Below, one piece after another: positions 32,901 to 40,908 of a DNA stretch of 41,047 nucleotides; position 1 is the first letter of the stretch; each line of letters begins with the position of its first letter. This DNA comes from an uncultured Ruminococcus sp. (GTDB lineage: Bacteria > Bacillota > Clostridia > Oscillospirales > Acutalibacteraceae). A model generated the notes under the pieces. It had not been told where the DNA came from, ran no database searches, and saw only the letters and a list, made by a program, of their open reading frames with translations. The DNA is taken from positions 1 to 41,047 of the forward strand of contig CADBHB010000013.1 in the NCBI GenBank assembly GCA_902794395.1. Direction: 5' to 3'. The position numbers and the translations under genes were made by a program.

Positions 32901-35900
32901 TTCCACCGGCAACGCCGTAACGGTGCGCTTTTATTCCGACGGCCGCAAGAATTACCGCGGCATCGACATGAAGATCATCGTCACCAGACCCGAGTCTCTT
33001 ATCACGGTATCCTTTGACCCGGGCGAGGGCAGCGGTACCATGCAAGACCTAAAATTCCTTTCCGGCGACTTATTCTCGGTGCCCGCCTGCACCTTTACTC
33101 TGCCGGAAAAAACCTACTTTGACCATTATACCGACGGCACCAGGAACTACAGCGAGCGCGATCATTTATACATCACCGAGGATCTTCACCTCACGGCGGT
33201 CTATATTGAAAAGATCATCATCACCTATCAGGGCGAGGGCGGTCAGACCGCGACCGCGGATTACCGCAAGGGTTCGCAGTTCTATCTTTCAGAGTATGAA
33301 GTCAGATTTTCAAGACTGCCTTACCGAAAGGAGCTCAAGCAGTGGCGCAACGAGACCGACCACGAAGCCTACGCTCCGCAGACGCTCGTTACGGCGAACG
33401 CCGACACCACCTACACCGCCGAGTTTGAAAGCCTGCCTTATCTGATCGATGATGAAAACGGCGGATACTACGCGCTTATGCCCGTGGTTGAGCAGATAGA
33501 TGATTTCGACTTGAGCGACAGGCAAAACGGCTTTACCTTCAAGCTCTATGACAACGGCGGTCAGAATATTTACGCAAATAACTGCGACGGCAGCCTCACC
33601 CTCACAGCGCCCACGGGCTGTGTGTTCCGGTTCAGCGGCGAGGGCTTGACCGAGCAGGATTGCGACATCCTCAGCATCTACGATTCCGACGGCACTACGC
33701 TGCTCGGCGGCAGCACCTACAGCGGCAGCTTCACGCTGACCGACCTGCAAACATCGTCCAATACCTTAACGGTGCAGTTCACCAGCAACAGCTATTCCAG
33801 CCGCGCGGGCTTTATGCTGGATATTATGATAGTCGATCCTTCAACGCTGATAACGATTTCCTTTGACGCGGGCGAGGGAGAAGGCAGCATGGATCCCATA
33901 ACCGTTATCTCCGGCAAGGCGGTCACGCTGCCGGACTACGGCTTTACCGCTCCGGAGAGCAAGATCTTCTCGGGCTACTCCGACGGCACAAATATCTACT
34001 GGCCCGGCAACAGCGTCACCTATAACGCGAACGCCACGCTGACAGCGCAGTGGGCGGCGGCTACCGGCTTTACCTACACCTGTAAGGAAGAGAGCACGGC
34101 GATAAGGTATCCGCTAGGATCTACCGTCACGCTCCCCGAGCTTACCGACCTGTTCACCTTGCCCGCCGGCATGCACTTCACGGGCTGGGAGGAGAAATTC
34201 AGCGGAACTGTCTACCAAGCGGGTGACAGCTACGTCGCGAACGCTCCCACCGTATTCACCGCGCAGCTCGAGATCCTGTATCCCGACGCCACTGTCGGCT
34301 GGTATGCCCTGATGCCGCTTTGGAACGTCAACGATCCGCTGCTCATCGATCTCTCCCAAAAGTCCTCCGGCTTCACTTTCACCCTCTACGACGACGGCGG
34401 CAGTGGCGCAAACTACTCGGACGACAACAACGCGATGGTCGTTGTAAAGGCGCCGGAAAACATGGTGGTGATGCTCAGCGGCAGCGGCGTTACCGAGTCC
34501 GCCAGTTACGACTATCTGAAATTCTACAACGGCAGCTCAAGCAGCGCGCAGATTCTCGGCAACACCAAATACGGCGGCAGCTTCATGATTTCGGAGCCGC
34601 TGATGACCGACAGCAATTATCTTTCTATCTACTTCCATTCCGACAGTTCTATAAATAGTACGGGCTTTGCGCTGACGATCACGGTTGCCGCGCCGGTCGC
34701 TGTCACCTATGATTTCGACGGCGAGACGCAAATCGTCGCGGCGCAGAAGAACTCCACGATACAGCTTGCCGAATTTGGCGACCTGTTCAGCTCCGAAACC
34801 AAGGAATTTGTCTGCTGGCAGAACGGCAATAACACCTACGACGAAGGCGACGACTTCGTAGTGACCGACAACATCACCTTCACGGCGGTCACGCGGCTGA
34901 TGCCCACGGTGACCTTCGACGGCAGCGGCGCAACGATGATCGGCGGAAACGGAGAGACCGTAACGCCCGCCATACCGTTTCCCACGGGTACTACCGAGCC
35001 GCTTCCTAACGCGAGCGAGATATTCAACTTCCCTGCCAACAAGTATTTCGGCGGCTGGACGTACAACGGCAGACTGTACGTGGTAGGCGAGGAGTTCACC
35101 CTCACCGAAAACGTCACCTTTACCGCCGTATGGCGCGACGCGAACGCGTGGGATCTGCTGGGCGAAACGCTCAACGCGACATCGGGCACCAACCTCGGCA
35201 CCGTCACGCTGACAGAGGACACCATAGCCGCGGTCGGCAGCCTTCCGCTTACCGTTCCCGCTGGCGTTACCGTCACCATCAACCTGAACGGTCACACCCT
35301 CGACGGCACCAACGCGGCGGTGATGGGCAACGGCTCCGTAATACTTGTGCACGGTGCCCTCACGCTCATCGACTCCGCCTCCGGCGCGACGATAACAGGC
35401 GGCAGTATTCAGGAGTTTTTCGACGGCAGCTTTAACGCGGCGGCTTTTGAATCCTGCTTCGGCGCCAAGATGCTGATGACCTATGATTACGACAATAACG
35501 ATACGGGCGAAGAATTTGTAGACCAGCTGTACGCGACAGTTTGGTTTCCCACGCTGCGCGAGGCGTTCGTGGCGGCACAATACCCGAAGATGTTCAAGAG
35601 TGAGCTCACAAACCTTCCCGAGAACAATTCGTTCTGGTATAACGACTATACCGTGATGCTGCTCTCTGACGCTACGATCCCCGCGGGAGAAACATGGGAG
35701 GTCAACTCCTTCGATTCCATCCGTGTCGATCTTAACGGACACACCTTTGAAGTTCAGGGTACGTTCACCGGCGGCATCGAAGGTACCAGCTGGAAAAACG
35801 GGCAGGAGATACCGAAATTCTATCCCACCAACATCCAGATCGAAAGCACAATACCCGGCACCTTCCGCTCCTGCGGTACCATCGGCGTCAGCTTAGCGCC

Positions 35901-36570
35901 TTGGACAGCGGACACCTATTACATCACCGGAGGCACTGTCAGCGGCTTCTTCTCCGCGGACGGAGGCATCTTCCACATCAGCGGCGGCCATTTTACCGAT
36001 ATTGTCATGTTCAACAACGGCAACGAAGACGCCGAGCTTGAGATCGAGCTTTTCGGCGACGCGGAGTTTGACCGCTTGGAGCATATGATCTACTCCAATG
36101 ACGGCGCTCCCACCATCCATATGACGATCGGCGACAATGTCCGTGTAGGCGCGATGCTGTTCGACATTATGGGCGACGGCGTTGTAAACTATCCCGTACT
36201 CACCGTCAGCGGCGGATACTTCACGGTTGATCCGCGCACATGGCTTGAGGAAGCGGACGGCGATGCGAATGTCGTTCAAATCCTGACCCAGCCCGAGCAG
36301 TACAGCGACCAGACCGACTGGGCGGCGGACAGCACTGTTTACACCTGGCGCGTAAAGACGCTCCTCATCGGCGACGTGAACCTCGACGGAAAGATCAACG
36401 TGCTCGACGTCACTGCCATCCAGCGCCATCTCGCTGAGGTAGAGCCTCTCACGGGAGACGCCCTCCTTGCCGCCGACACCAACGGCGACGGTCAGGTGAC
36501 TGTCGAAGACGTGACATATCTGGCGAGGTATATTGCCGAGTTTAATGTTACCTTGGGACAATCGGCATAA
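29938..36570 (+). CDS. Giant secreted protein with six CUB-like modules and a dockerin
   Basis: This 2210-aa exported protein starts at ATG 29938 behind CGGAGGTG with the signal peptide MRKDTLKKLTACLLALIL to ASAAQ. Six modules of about 280 residues begin near 35, 322, 602, 880, 1167 and 1447. Each has a CUB-like part (a DDGG turn near FTFKVYDDGG, a YDYL-x-IYDG motif, then a YSDGSSTYSGF-type strand) followed by two InlB-type repeats ending in TLTAVY or VTFTA. The sixth has a shortened second half. A beta-helix region (~1738-2135, with INLNGHTLDG and FHISGGHF) leads to a type I dockerin (~2142-2206: GDVNLDGKINVLDVTAIQR, then ADTNGDGQVTVEDVTYLAR). No enzyme motif was seen. It is a likely scaffold-bound adhesin. 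Confidence 0.88.
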   Translation: MRKDTLKKLTACLLALILIISSAPITASAAQVQLSGNELDGYSVNMPVTGTDTLNLADKQNGFTFKVYDDGGASGDYSLDCDGYLQITAGSDYLIRISGSGNSESSSYDWLNIYDGADSSAPTLGGDSYGKYSGSPFTVSPIHSNSNVVTLGFRSDGSKNYSGFDLDVTIAALSSFATLSFAAGDGTGTMNSISVDPNDNVTVPECGFNVPSGMLFSHYTDGTNDYHPGEVIALGENKTLTAVYVNKVTVTYAFGSETSTAEMEQGAAVTLPAFTSLFTLPEQKLFKNWLCGETQYNEGDQVTVNDNMTFTAVLEDVPVIQHNDTYNYDYVLVPKSISVTANLNGKSAGYQLRIFDNGGPGADYSNDCDGSITILAPQGCVLGVSGSYSTESNYDYLCIYDGATTSSKQLVMVCGDNMTLTPIFASGTALTIRLITDGSSTRTGLDLTVTAYDPSDFATLSFNAGGGEGTMDSIIALPGAEVTVPACGFTIPEDKLFSHFTDGVNNYQPGDTITLNENKTLTAVYINKLTVTYSYSGITQSTSVAQGTAITLPAFSSMFEASSGSTFLGWQCGETLYNENDSFTVNENVTFTASVEEPQVVFGDDLTGWYANMPVTGTSTADISDKSGGFTLHVYDDGGSGQSYSNNCSGYLRIVAHSGYLLRFSGEGSTESGYDYLRLYDGDTDKVLGYNKNQGGFTITSAMTSGNVLKLYFYSDYSSTYSGFNLTVTVIDPASLATLSLNSVDGTGTMNSIRVLPGENVTVPACEFTAPEHKMFDHYTDGENDYLPGDVITLNANKTLTAIFATKAVITYVYNENSATDNVVQGTAISLPTFISMFSLPERKHFSGWQSGGTTYSEGDTFTVNGDVTFTALVEDDPVVLHGESGTSYANYENYSLLPRSSSVTADLTGVSEGYTLWVFDDGGVNGNYSNGCNGSITVLAPEGCIMQIGSDVSTELSCDYLYVYDGDSENASQIGRFSGSNGTGKLYSTGNAVTVRFYSDGRKNYRGIDMKIIVTRPESLITVSFDPGEGSGTMQDLKFLSGDLFSVPACTFTLPEKTYFDHYTDGTRNYSERDHLYITEDLHLTAVYIEKIIITYQGEGGQTATADYRKGSQFYLSEYEVRFSRLPYRKELKQWRNETDHEAYAPQTLVTANADTTYTAEFESLPYLIDDENGGYYALMPVVEQIDDFDLSDRQNGFTFKLYDNGGQNIYANNCDGSLTLTAPTGCVFRFSGEGLTEQDCDILSIYDSDGTTLLGGSTYSGSFTLTDLQTSSNTLTVQFTSNSYSSRAGFMLDIMIVDPSTLITISFDAGEGEGSMDPITVISGKAVTLPDYGFTAPESKIFSGYSDGTNIYWPGNSVTYNANATLTAQWAAATGFTYTCKEESTAIRYPLGSTVTLPELTDLFTLPAGMHFTGWEEKFSGTVYQAGDSYVANAPTVFTAQLEILYPDATVGWYALMPLWNVNDPLLIDLSQKSSGFTFTLYDDGGSGANYSDDNNAMVVVKAPENMVVMLSGSGVTESASYDYLKFYNGSSSSAQILGNTKYGGSFMISEPLMTDSNYLSIYFHSDSSINSTGFALTITVAAPVAVTYDFDGETQIVAAQKNSTIQLAEFGDLFSSETKEFVCWQNGNNTYDEGDDFVVTDNITFTAVTRLMPTVTFDGSGATMIGGNGETVTPAIPFPTGTTEPLPNASEIFNFPANKYFGGWTYNGRLYVVGEEFTLTENVTFTAVWRDANAWDLLGETLNATSGTNLGTVTLTEDTIAAVGSLPLTVPAGVTVTINLNGHTLDGTNAAVMGNGSVILVHGALTLIDSASGATITGGSIQEFFDGSFNAAAFESCFGAKMLMTYDYDNNDTGEEFVDQLYATVWFPTLREAFVAAQYPKMFKSELTNLPENNSFWYNDYTVMLLSDATIPAGETWEVNSFDSIRVDLNGHTFEVQGTFTGGIEGTSWKNGQEIPKFYPTNIQIESTIPGTFRSCGTIGVSLAPWTADTYYITGGTVSGFFSADGGIFHISGGHFTDIVMFNNGNEDAELEIELFGDAEFDRLEHMIYSNDGAPTIHMTIGDNVRVGAMLFDIMGDGVVNYPVLTVSGGYFTVDPRTWLEEADGDANVVQILTQPEQYSDQTDWAADSTVYTWRVKTLLIGDVNLDGKINVLDVTAIQRHLAEVEPLTGDALLAADTNGDGQVTVEDVTYLARYIAEFNVTLGQSA

Positions 36571-36606
36571 TGCTCTAAAAAATATTATCTCTGTAAGGTT
36601 TTGCTC

Positions 36607-36635
36607 TTGACCTTTTATATATTGCGTTGTATGAT
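36607..36635 (+). promoter_or_regulatory. Promoter of the comEC-like gene
   Basis: TTGACC (36607-36612) and TATGAT (36630-36635) are 17 bp apart, 30 bp upstream of the start codon. Confidence 0.7.
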
Positions 36636-36665
36636 TGTAAGAGAAAAACCTGAGGAGTGAAAAAA

Positions 36666-38855
36666 ATGAAACGACCGTTTGCCGTGACAGGACTTAGCTT
36701 CCTTTCATCGCTTGCGGTCGTTTTTTATTTCTATTCAAATACTCTGTTGGTTTCCGTTTCCGTATCAGCGGCGGTGCTCACCATCGTTTCGGTGATCTGG
36801 AAGCTGAAGCAAAAAGACAGCGCTATCCCCGTCGTGATTATCGCGGTATGTGTTTCCGTCTTGACGGCTTTTCTTTCTATATTTCTGTTTAGGAATTATA
36901 AGGTGCAGCCTGTTATAGATAAATATTCTAATAAAGAAATATATGTGCAGGGTTACTGCACCGATACGGTGGTCAACCGCGCCAAAGGGCAGTCCTTTGT
37001 GCTGCAAACCGAGAGTATCAACGGGGAAAAGGCGAGTGTGCGCGTTTACTGCAACAGCTTTTCGGAGAAGACCGTTCATCCCTATGAACGGATAGAAGCG
37101 CGTTTCACGCCTGTTGCCGAGGATTCCGGCTATGAATTGAGCAAGCGGGTATACCTGTATGCTGTCCTTGACAACAGCTCCGGATTATCCTCAACGGGCG
37201 GTTATCACACCTCGCCACTAAGCTTGATAGCGAAACTGCGGCAGCGAATGAAACAATGTCTTAATGACTCGCTTGATAACGACGCGGCGGCATTGTCGAG
37301 AGCTGTGCTGCTCGGCGATAAAAGGGCGCTCCCGCCCGAGCTGCGCGCTGCCTTTGCAGGCACAGGCACCTCATATCTGATAGTTGTGTCCGGTATGCAT
37401 TTGGCTATAATCTCCTCGCTGCTGTGCCTTATACTGCGCAGCTTTCACGTGAGAAGGCGGCTGTCGTTTTTTATTATAACGGGCTTTGTCATCTTTTTCA
37501 TCCTCATTTCCGGCGCATATCCCTCCGTCATCCGCGCGGGCGTTATGCTCATTATAATCCATCTGGGACGGCTTTTCCGCCGCGATCCCGACGGCGTCAA
37601 CTCCCTCGGAACAGCCGCGCTGTTCCTTACGCTCCCAAACCCTTACGCCGTGGGCGATGTGGGCATGCTGCTGTCCTTTTCGGCAGTCTGCGGTATCCTG
37701 CTGTGGGCGGATAAGCTTGCCGATGTCGCCTGCCGCGCGCTGAGGCTGACGCCCACGCCTGTCCCGCGCAATATCTCGCCGCGCCTCTCCCAAAGGCTGA
37801 GCAAGGGCGTAAAGCGCCTCCTGCGCGGTGCAGTGTCGTTTGTCGCGGTATCACTTGCGGCGACGCTGTGGGTGATACCTATAACCGTGATCTTCTTTGG
37901 CAGTATAACTCCGCTCACGGTGCCCATTTCCCTGATAGCCTATCCTCTTACCGCGGCAGTTTTGATCCTCTCAATGCTCCTTGTGCTTTTTGGCATGTTT
38001 GGTATCACGGCTTATCCGCTTGTGCCGATTATCGAGCTGCTTTCCGGGTGGCTTATCTCATTTATACGCCGCTGCGCAACGCTTCCGTTTTGTCAGATCG
38101 AAGCGAACGAACGCTTTTATTATATCTGGATCGCCGTCTCGGTGGTTTTGGCGGCGGTGGGTCATCTTATCCACGCCCGCAGGAAATATGTTGTTTCGGC
38201 GGCAATAATTTCGCTTCTCACACTCAGTATAGGCGGCTCGCTGACCTACCTTCTTGCCGATCATCCCGCTACGCTCACCGTTACCCGAAACGGCTTTGGC
38301 TGTACCGCAGAGGTGCGCCGCGCGGAAAACGTTTCGCTTTTGAGCTGCGGCGGCACAAAAAAGGGCGGCGCGGCGCTTATGGAGGGCTTAGAGCGTTTTG
38401 AGCGGATAGACTGCATCGTACTGGCGAGCGGGCAAAAGCGCCATGCGGCGTATCTGGAACAGCTTGCGGAGGAATGGGAGGTCGCCGATCTGGTGGTATA
38501 CAATAAGAAGTTTGATGCCGAAGACTTTGACGCCGATAAGGTCCATCTGTACGGCGACAACACCATGTTCACCGTAATGCTGAACAGCGACGTCAGCGTG
38601 CAGGTCATGGCGGTCCGCGGTCGTGTGTACCAATATGTCTATTCCGACGACACGGCTGTTCTGCTGGTGCCCGACAGGGGAAGACTGAGCGATCTGCCCG
38701 AGAGGTACTTGTGCGCTGACGCGGTGATCTTTGAGGGCAAAGCGGACGACTCACATCTGCTTGACTGCGGCAGAATCATCGCGCTCAGTGAAAACAGCGG
38801 CATACCAAATGCCGAAGTGCTGGAAAACAACAAGTCGGTGCGGTTCCGATTTTGA
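36666..38855 (+). CDS. comEC: ComEC/Rec2-like DNA-uptake channel with degenerate C-terminal domain
   Basis: This 729-aa membrane protein starts at ATG 36666, eight nt after GAGGAG. An earlier GTG overlaps that site. Residues ~60-165 form an extracytoplasmic OB-fold region (KEIYVQGYCTDTVV), then the competence domain (~205-470) with LSRAVLLGDKRALP, VVSGMHLAIISS and IRAGVMLIIIHLGR. ComEC carries single-stranded DNA across the membrane in transformation. The C-terminal ~200 residues occupy the place of the metallo-beta-lactamase-like nuclease, but the HxHxDH ligands are absent. The expected motif appears as VLASGQKRHAAYLEQL. The channel may be kept with a lost nuclease, or the gene may be decaying. 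No comEA or pilus gene is nearby. Confidence 0.85.
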   Translation: MKRPFAVTGLSFLSSLAVVFYFYSNTLLVSVSVSAAVLTIVSVIWKLKQKDSAIPVVIIAVCVSVLTAFLSIFLFRNYKVQPVIDKYSNKEIYVQGYCTDTVVNRAKGQSFVLQTESINGEKASVRVYCNSFSEKTVHPYERIEARFTPVAEDSGYELSKRVYLYAVLDNSSGLSSTGGYHTSPLSLIAKLRQRMKQCLNDSLDNDAAALSRAVLLGDKRALPPELRAAFAGTGTSYLIVVSGMHLAIISSLLCLILRSFHVRRRLSFFIITGFVIFFILISGAYPSVIRAGVMLIIIHLGRLFRRDPDGVNSLGTAALFLTLPNPYAVGDVGMLLSFSAVCGILLWADKLADVACRALRLTPTPVPRNISPRLSQRLSKGVKRLLRGAVSFVAVSLAATLWVIPITVIFFGSITPLTVPISLIAYPLTAAVLILSMLLVLFGMFGITAYPLVPIIELLSGWLISFIRRCATLPFCQIEANERFYYIWIAVSVVLAAVGHLIHARRKYVVSAAIISLLTLSIGGSLTYLLADHPATLTVTRNGFGCTAEVRRAENVSLLSCGGTKKGGAALMEGLERFERIDCIVLASGQKRHAAYLEQLAEEWEVADLVVYNKKFDAEDFDADKVHLYGDNTMFTVMLNSDVSVQVMAVRGRVYQYVYSDDTAVLLVPDRGRLSDLPERYLCADAVIFEGKADDSHLLDCGRIIALSENSGIPNAEVLENNKSVRFRF

Positions 38856-38916
38856 TGGGGCAAAGGCGGCTGAAAGGCTGTTAAGGCAACACCGCGCGCT
38901 CGGATTATCAAAACAG

Positions 38917-38945
38917 TTGACAGCTATATCTGTATAGTGTATAAT
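38917..38945 (+). promoter_or_regulatory. Consensus promoter of the OmpA-type lipoprotein gene
   Basis: TTGACA (38917-38922) and TATAAT (38940-38945) are a perfect match at 17 bp. The ~110-nt leader contains an 8-bp hairpin ATCCGCAG/CTGCGGAT at 39001-39027. Confidence 0.85.
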
Positions 38946-39059
38946 AAATTTGCAAAATATCAAAAAAAATACATGCGTTATGCCTATATTTTGCTTAATT
39001 ATCCGCAGTTATCTAAGAGCTGCGGATGAGAATTGACGGTATTTCAAGGAGGAACAAAC

Positions 39060-40481
39060 ATGAAAAAGACAGTATCGATAATTTTGGCGCTTATGCTATT
39101 GATCTCTCTGGCTGCCTGCAGCTCAAAGCAGAAGGACGAGAGCAAGGCGTCTGAGGAGTCATCCGCCGCCACCGCTTCACAAAAGGAAACCTCGGCGGAA
39201 TCATCCGACGACGATCCTTATCCGGTCACCGGCAATATAGTTTATTTTAAGGACACGCTGGGCTGGGGCGAGAACGGCAAGCCTGTCTATGTATACTATT
39301 GGTCAAATTCGGGTGAAATGATCACATGGCCGGGAGCCCATATGAATTCTGTGGGCGACAGCATCTACTCATATGAACTGCCCGCGGGCGTAGAATTTCT
39401 TATTTTCGACAACCATTCCGACAACATGTCAAAAAAAGGACAGACTCGCGACATTCCCTATGACGGCAGCGTCAGAAAATTCCAGTGCTCCGGCAAAATT
39501 GACGAAATGCAGGCGCAATACGTTACCGACTGGGACGGCAATGAGATCGGCACCAATCAAATCGACGACGGCTCGGGCGCCAATCAGCTTATAGTCAATG
39601 TTGCCGGTCTGACCTCCATTGAGCAGAACGATAAATTTGGTGTACACGTCACCGGCTCTCGAATCGACGAGGGATATTACAGCACGGGTGAAGGCGCAGA
39701 TTCATTTGTGTTCACCGTTAAGAACGACACCGATAAGACTCTGTCATCCGTTTCGCTGTTTGTGCTTGCGTACAACCCCGATGAACATGCCAGGATCATC
39801 GACCTCGGCTCCAAGGTTGACCTCGGCTTGGGTGACGATGCGTACATCCAGGAATACGAGTCTGAAGGCGACTTGAAGCTCAAGCCCGGCGAAAGCGCCG
39901 ACATTCGCATACAGTCCATCAAAAAGACCATTTCCGCGTTCAGAAGCATAGTTTCTTCCTACACAGCCAACGGCGAGACGGTCAAAAACTCCACTACCTA
40001 TGAGTGGTATAAAAACGCCTATCTCAACAAGGTGGTCGACAACTCCGTCATCTTTAATAAGCTTAATACGCAGTTCGGCAGTGACTCGGGCACAAAGCTG
40101 CAAACCGATGACCGCGGCGCTGTCGCGCTGGACGCGACCGTTCTGTTCGATTATGACAGCGCTGAGCTTTCGGCGGCAGGCAAGGCGAGCCTGAAGGATG
40201 TAATCGACGCTTATGTCAAGGTCGTATTCGCCGAGGATGGCACTATCCTCGTCAATAAGATCACCGTTGAAGGTCACACCGACACCGATGGCACACACGA
40301 GTACAACCAGACCTTGTCTGAAAACAGAGCCAACGCGGTAATGAATTACTGCGTGCAGCTGCATCCGGAGCTTAAGGGCTACATGGTAGCCAAGGGCTGC
40401 GCTGACGACAATCCCGTCAAAAAGGCAGATGGCACCGTCGACAAGGAAGCATCCCGCAGAGTTTGCTTCGTAGCGGAATAA
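39060..40481 (+). CDS. Lipoprotein with CBM26-like module and OmpA-type peptidoglycan-binding domain
   Basis: This 473-aa protein has a lipoprotein signal peptide (LAAC near residue 20) and AAGGAGG before ATG 39060. A Ser/Glu-rich linker leads to a CBM26-like module (~58-160: VYVYYWSN, TWPGAHM, FLIFDN, QTRDIPY). A beta-sandwich follows (~175-330: FVFTVKNDTDKTLSSVSLFV), of the type found in Firmicute lipoproteins. Residues ~358-473 are an OmpA-type domain, with ATVLFDYDSAEL and VEGHTDTDGTHEYNQ, then LSENRANAVMNYC. In diderms this domain binds peptidoglycan. In a monoderm it may tether the lipoprotein to the wall, perhaps holding a glycan-binding head outside. Such domains also occur in Firmicute MotB-like proteins, but no motor membrane segment is present. 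Confidence 0.85.
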   Translation: MKKTVSIILALMLLISLAACSSKQKDESKASEESSAATASQKETSAESSDDDPYPVTGNIVYFKDTLGWGENGKPVYVYYWSNSGEMITWPGAHMNSVGDSIYSYELPAGVEFLIFDNHSDNMSKKGQTRDIPYDGSVRKFQCSGKIDEMQAQYVTDWDGNEIGTNQIDDGSGANQLIVNVAGLTSIEQNDKFGVHVTGSRIDEGYYSTGEGADSFVFTVKNDTDKTLSSVSLFVLAYNPDEHARIIDLGSKVDLGLGDDAYIQEYESEGDLKLKPGESADIRIQSIKKTISAFRSIVSSYTANGETVKNSTTYEWYKNAYLNKVVDNSVIFNKLNTQFGSDSGTKLQTDDRGAVALDATVLFDYDSAELSAAGKASLKDVIDAYVKVVFAEDGTILVNKITVEGHTDTDGTHEYNQTLSENRANAVMNYCVQLHPELKGYMVAKGCADDNPVKKADGTVDKEASRRVCFVAE

Positions 40482-40510
40482 TAGCTAAAACAGAATAAGA
40501 AAAACATAAA

Positions 40511-40545
40511 CGGAGATGTCGCGAAAAAACGCGGCGTCTCCGTCT
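40511..40545 (+). terminator. Terminator of the OmpA-type lipoprotein gene
   Basis: CGGAGATGTCGCG pairs with CGCGGCGTCTCCG (two G-T pairs) around AAAAAA. The following T tract is short (GTCTTGCTG), so termination may be weak. Confidence 0.65.
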
Positions 40546-40553
40546 TGCTGTCT

Positions 40554-40691
40554 GAGCGGATGAAGTGTTTGGGATAAATGAACAACGCACTGCGGCGCCG
40601 GTGGGCGCATACTCCGCCTTTGGAAGGCTTAGTGTTAGCATAAAACTTCATCGACGGCGGGGGCAAAGAATTGCTGTCGCCTTCGATTACC
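40554..40691. repeat. Dispersed repeat, copy A (138 bp)
   Basis: It begins GAGCGGATGAAGTGTTTGGG and ends TTCGATTACC. It is repeated almost exactly at 40909-41047. Internally it holds a short hairpin GCCTTTGGAAGGC, and its first 12 bases (GGATGAAGTGTT) are nearly the inverse of AAAACTTCATCG further in. On the minus strand it gives an open frame containing FYANTKPSKGGVCAHRRRSA, which is a property of the repeat rather than a gene. Confidence 0.9.
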
Positions 40692-40741
40692 AAAACTTCA
40701 TCGACGGCGGGGGCAAAGAATTGCTGTCGCCTTCGATTACC
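40642..40741. repeat. Perfect tandem duplication of 50 bp
   Basis: The 50-bp unit that starts AAAACTTCATCGACGGCGGG occurs at 40642-40691 and again, without a difference, at 40692-40741. It is the 3' part of the larger repeat, and a third copy ends the window at 40998-41047. Confidence 0.95.
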
Positions 40742-40757
40742 TTCATCTTTTTGCGTG

Positions 40758-40802
40758 GAGCGGATGAAGTGTTTGGGATGAATGAACGACGCACTGCGCC
40801 GC
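40758..40802. repeat. Diverged partial copy of the dispersed repeat
   Basis: GAGCGGATGAAGTGTTTGGG at 40758-40777 matches the start of copy A, and then the sequence drifts (ATGAATGAACGACGCACTG) and ends. It shares only the first ~42 bp. Confidence 0.8.
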
Positions 40803-40850
40803 TTGATTTGGCGTGTGCGGAGTCAAAAGGTCATCTGCGCAGTTCGCTAA

Positions 40851-40877
40851 AAACGTGCCGACGGCACGTTTTTTTAA
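40851..40877. terminator. Hairpin terminator inside the repeat region
   Basis: AAACGTGCC pairs with CGGCACGTTT around GA, followed by TTTTT. It lies between the partial copy and copy B and has no coding gene directly upstream on either strand. Confidence 0.65.
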
Positions 40878-40908
40878 CGCTCACCTTCGATTCCCATCCG
40901 CTTTTTTG

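Noticed and set aside
30319-36561. Several minus-strand frames of 140-400 codons opposite the CUB-dockerin gene
   Set aside because: They mirror the repeated modules, have biased composition and no start signals, and overlap a clearly coding strand.
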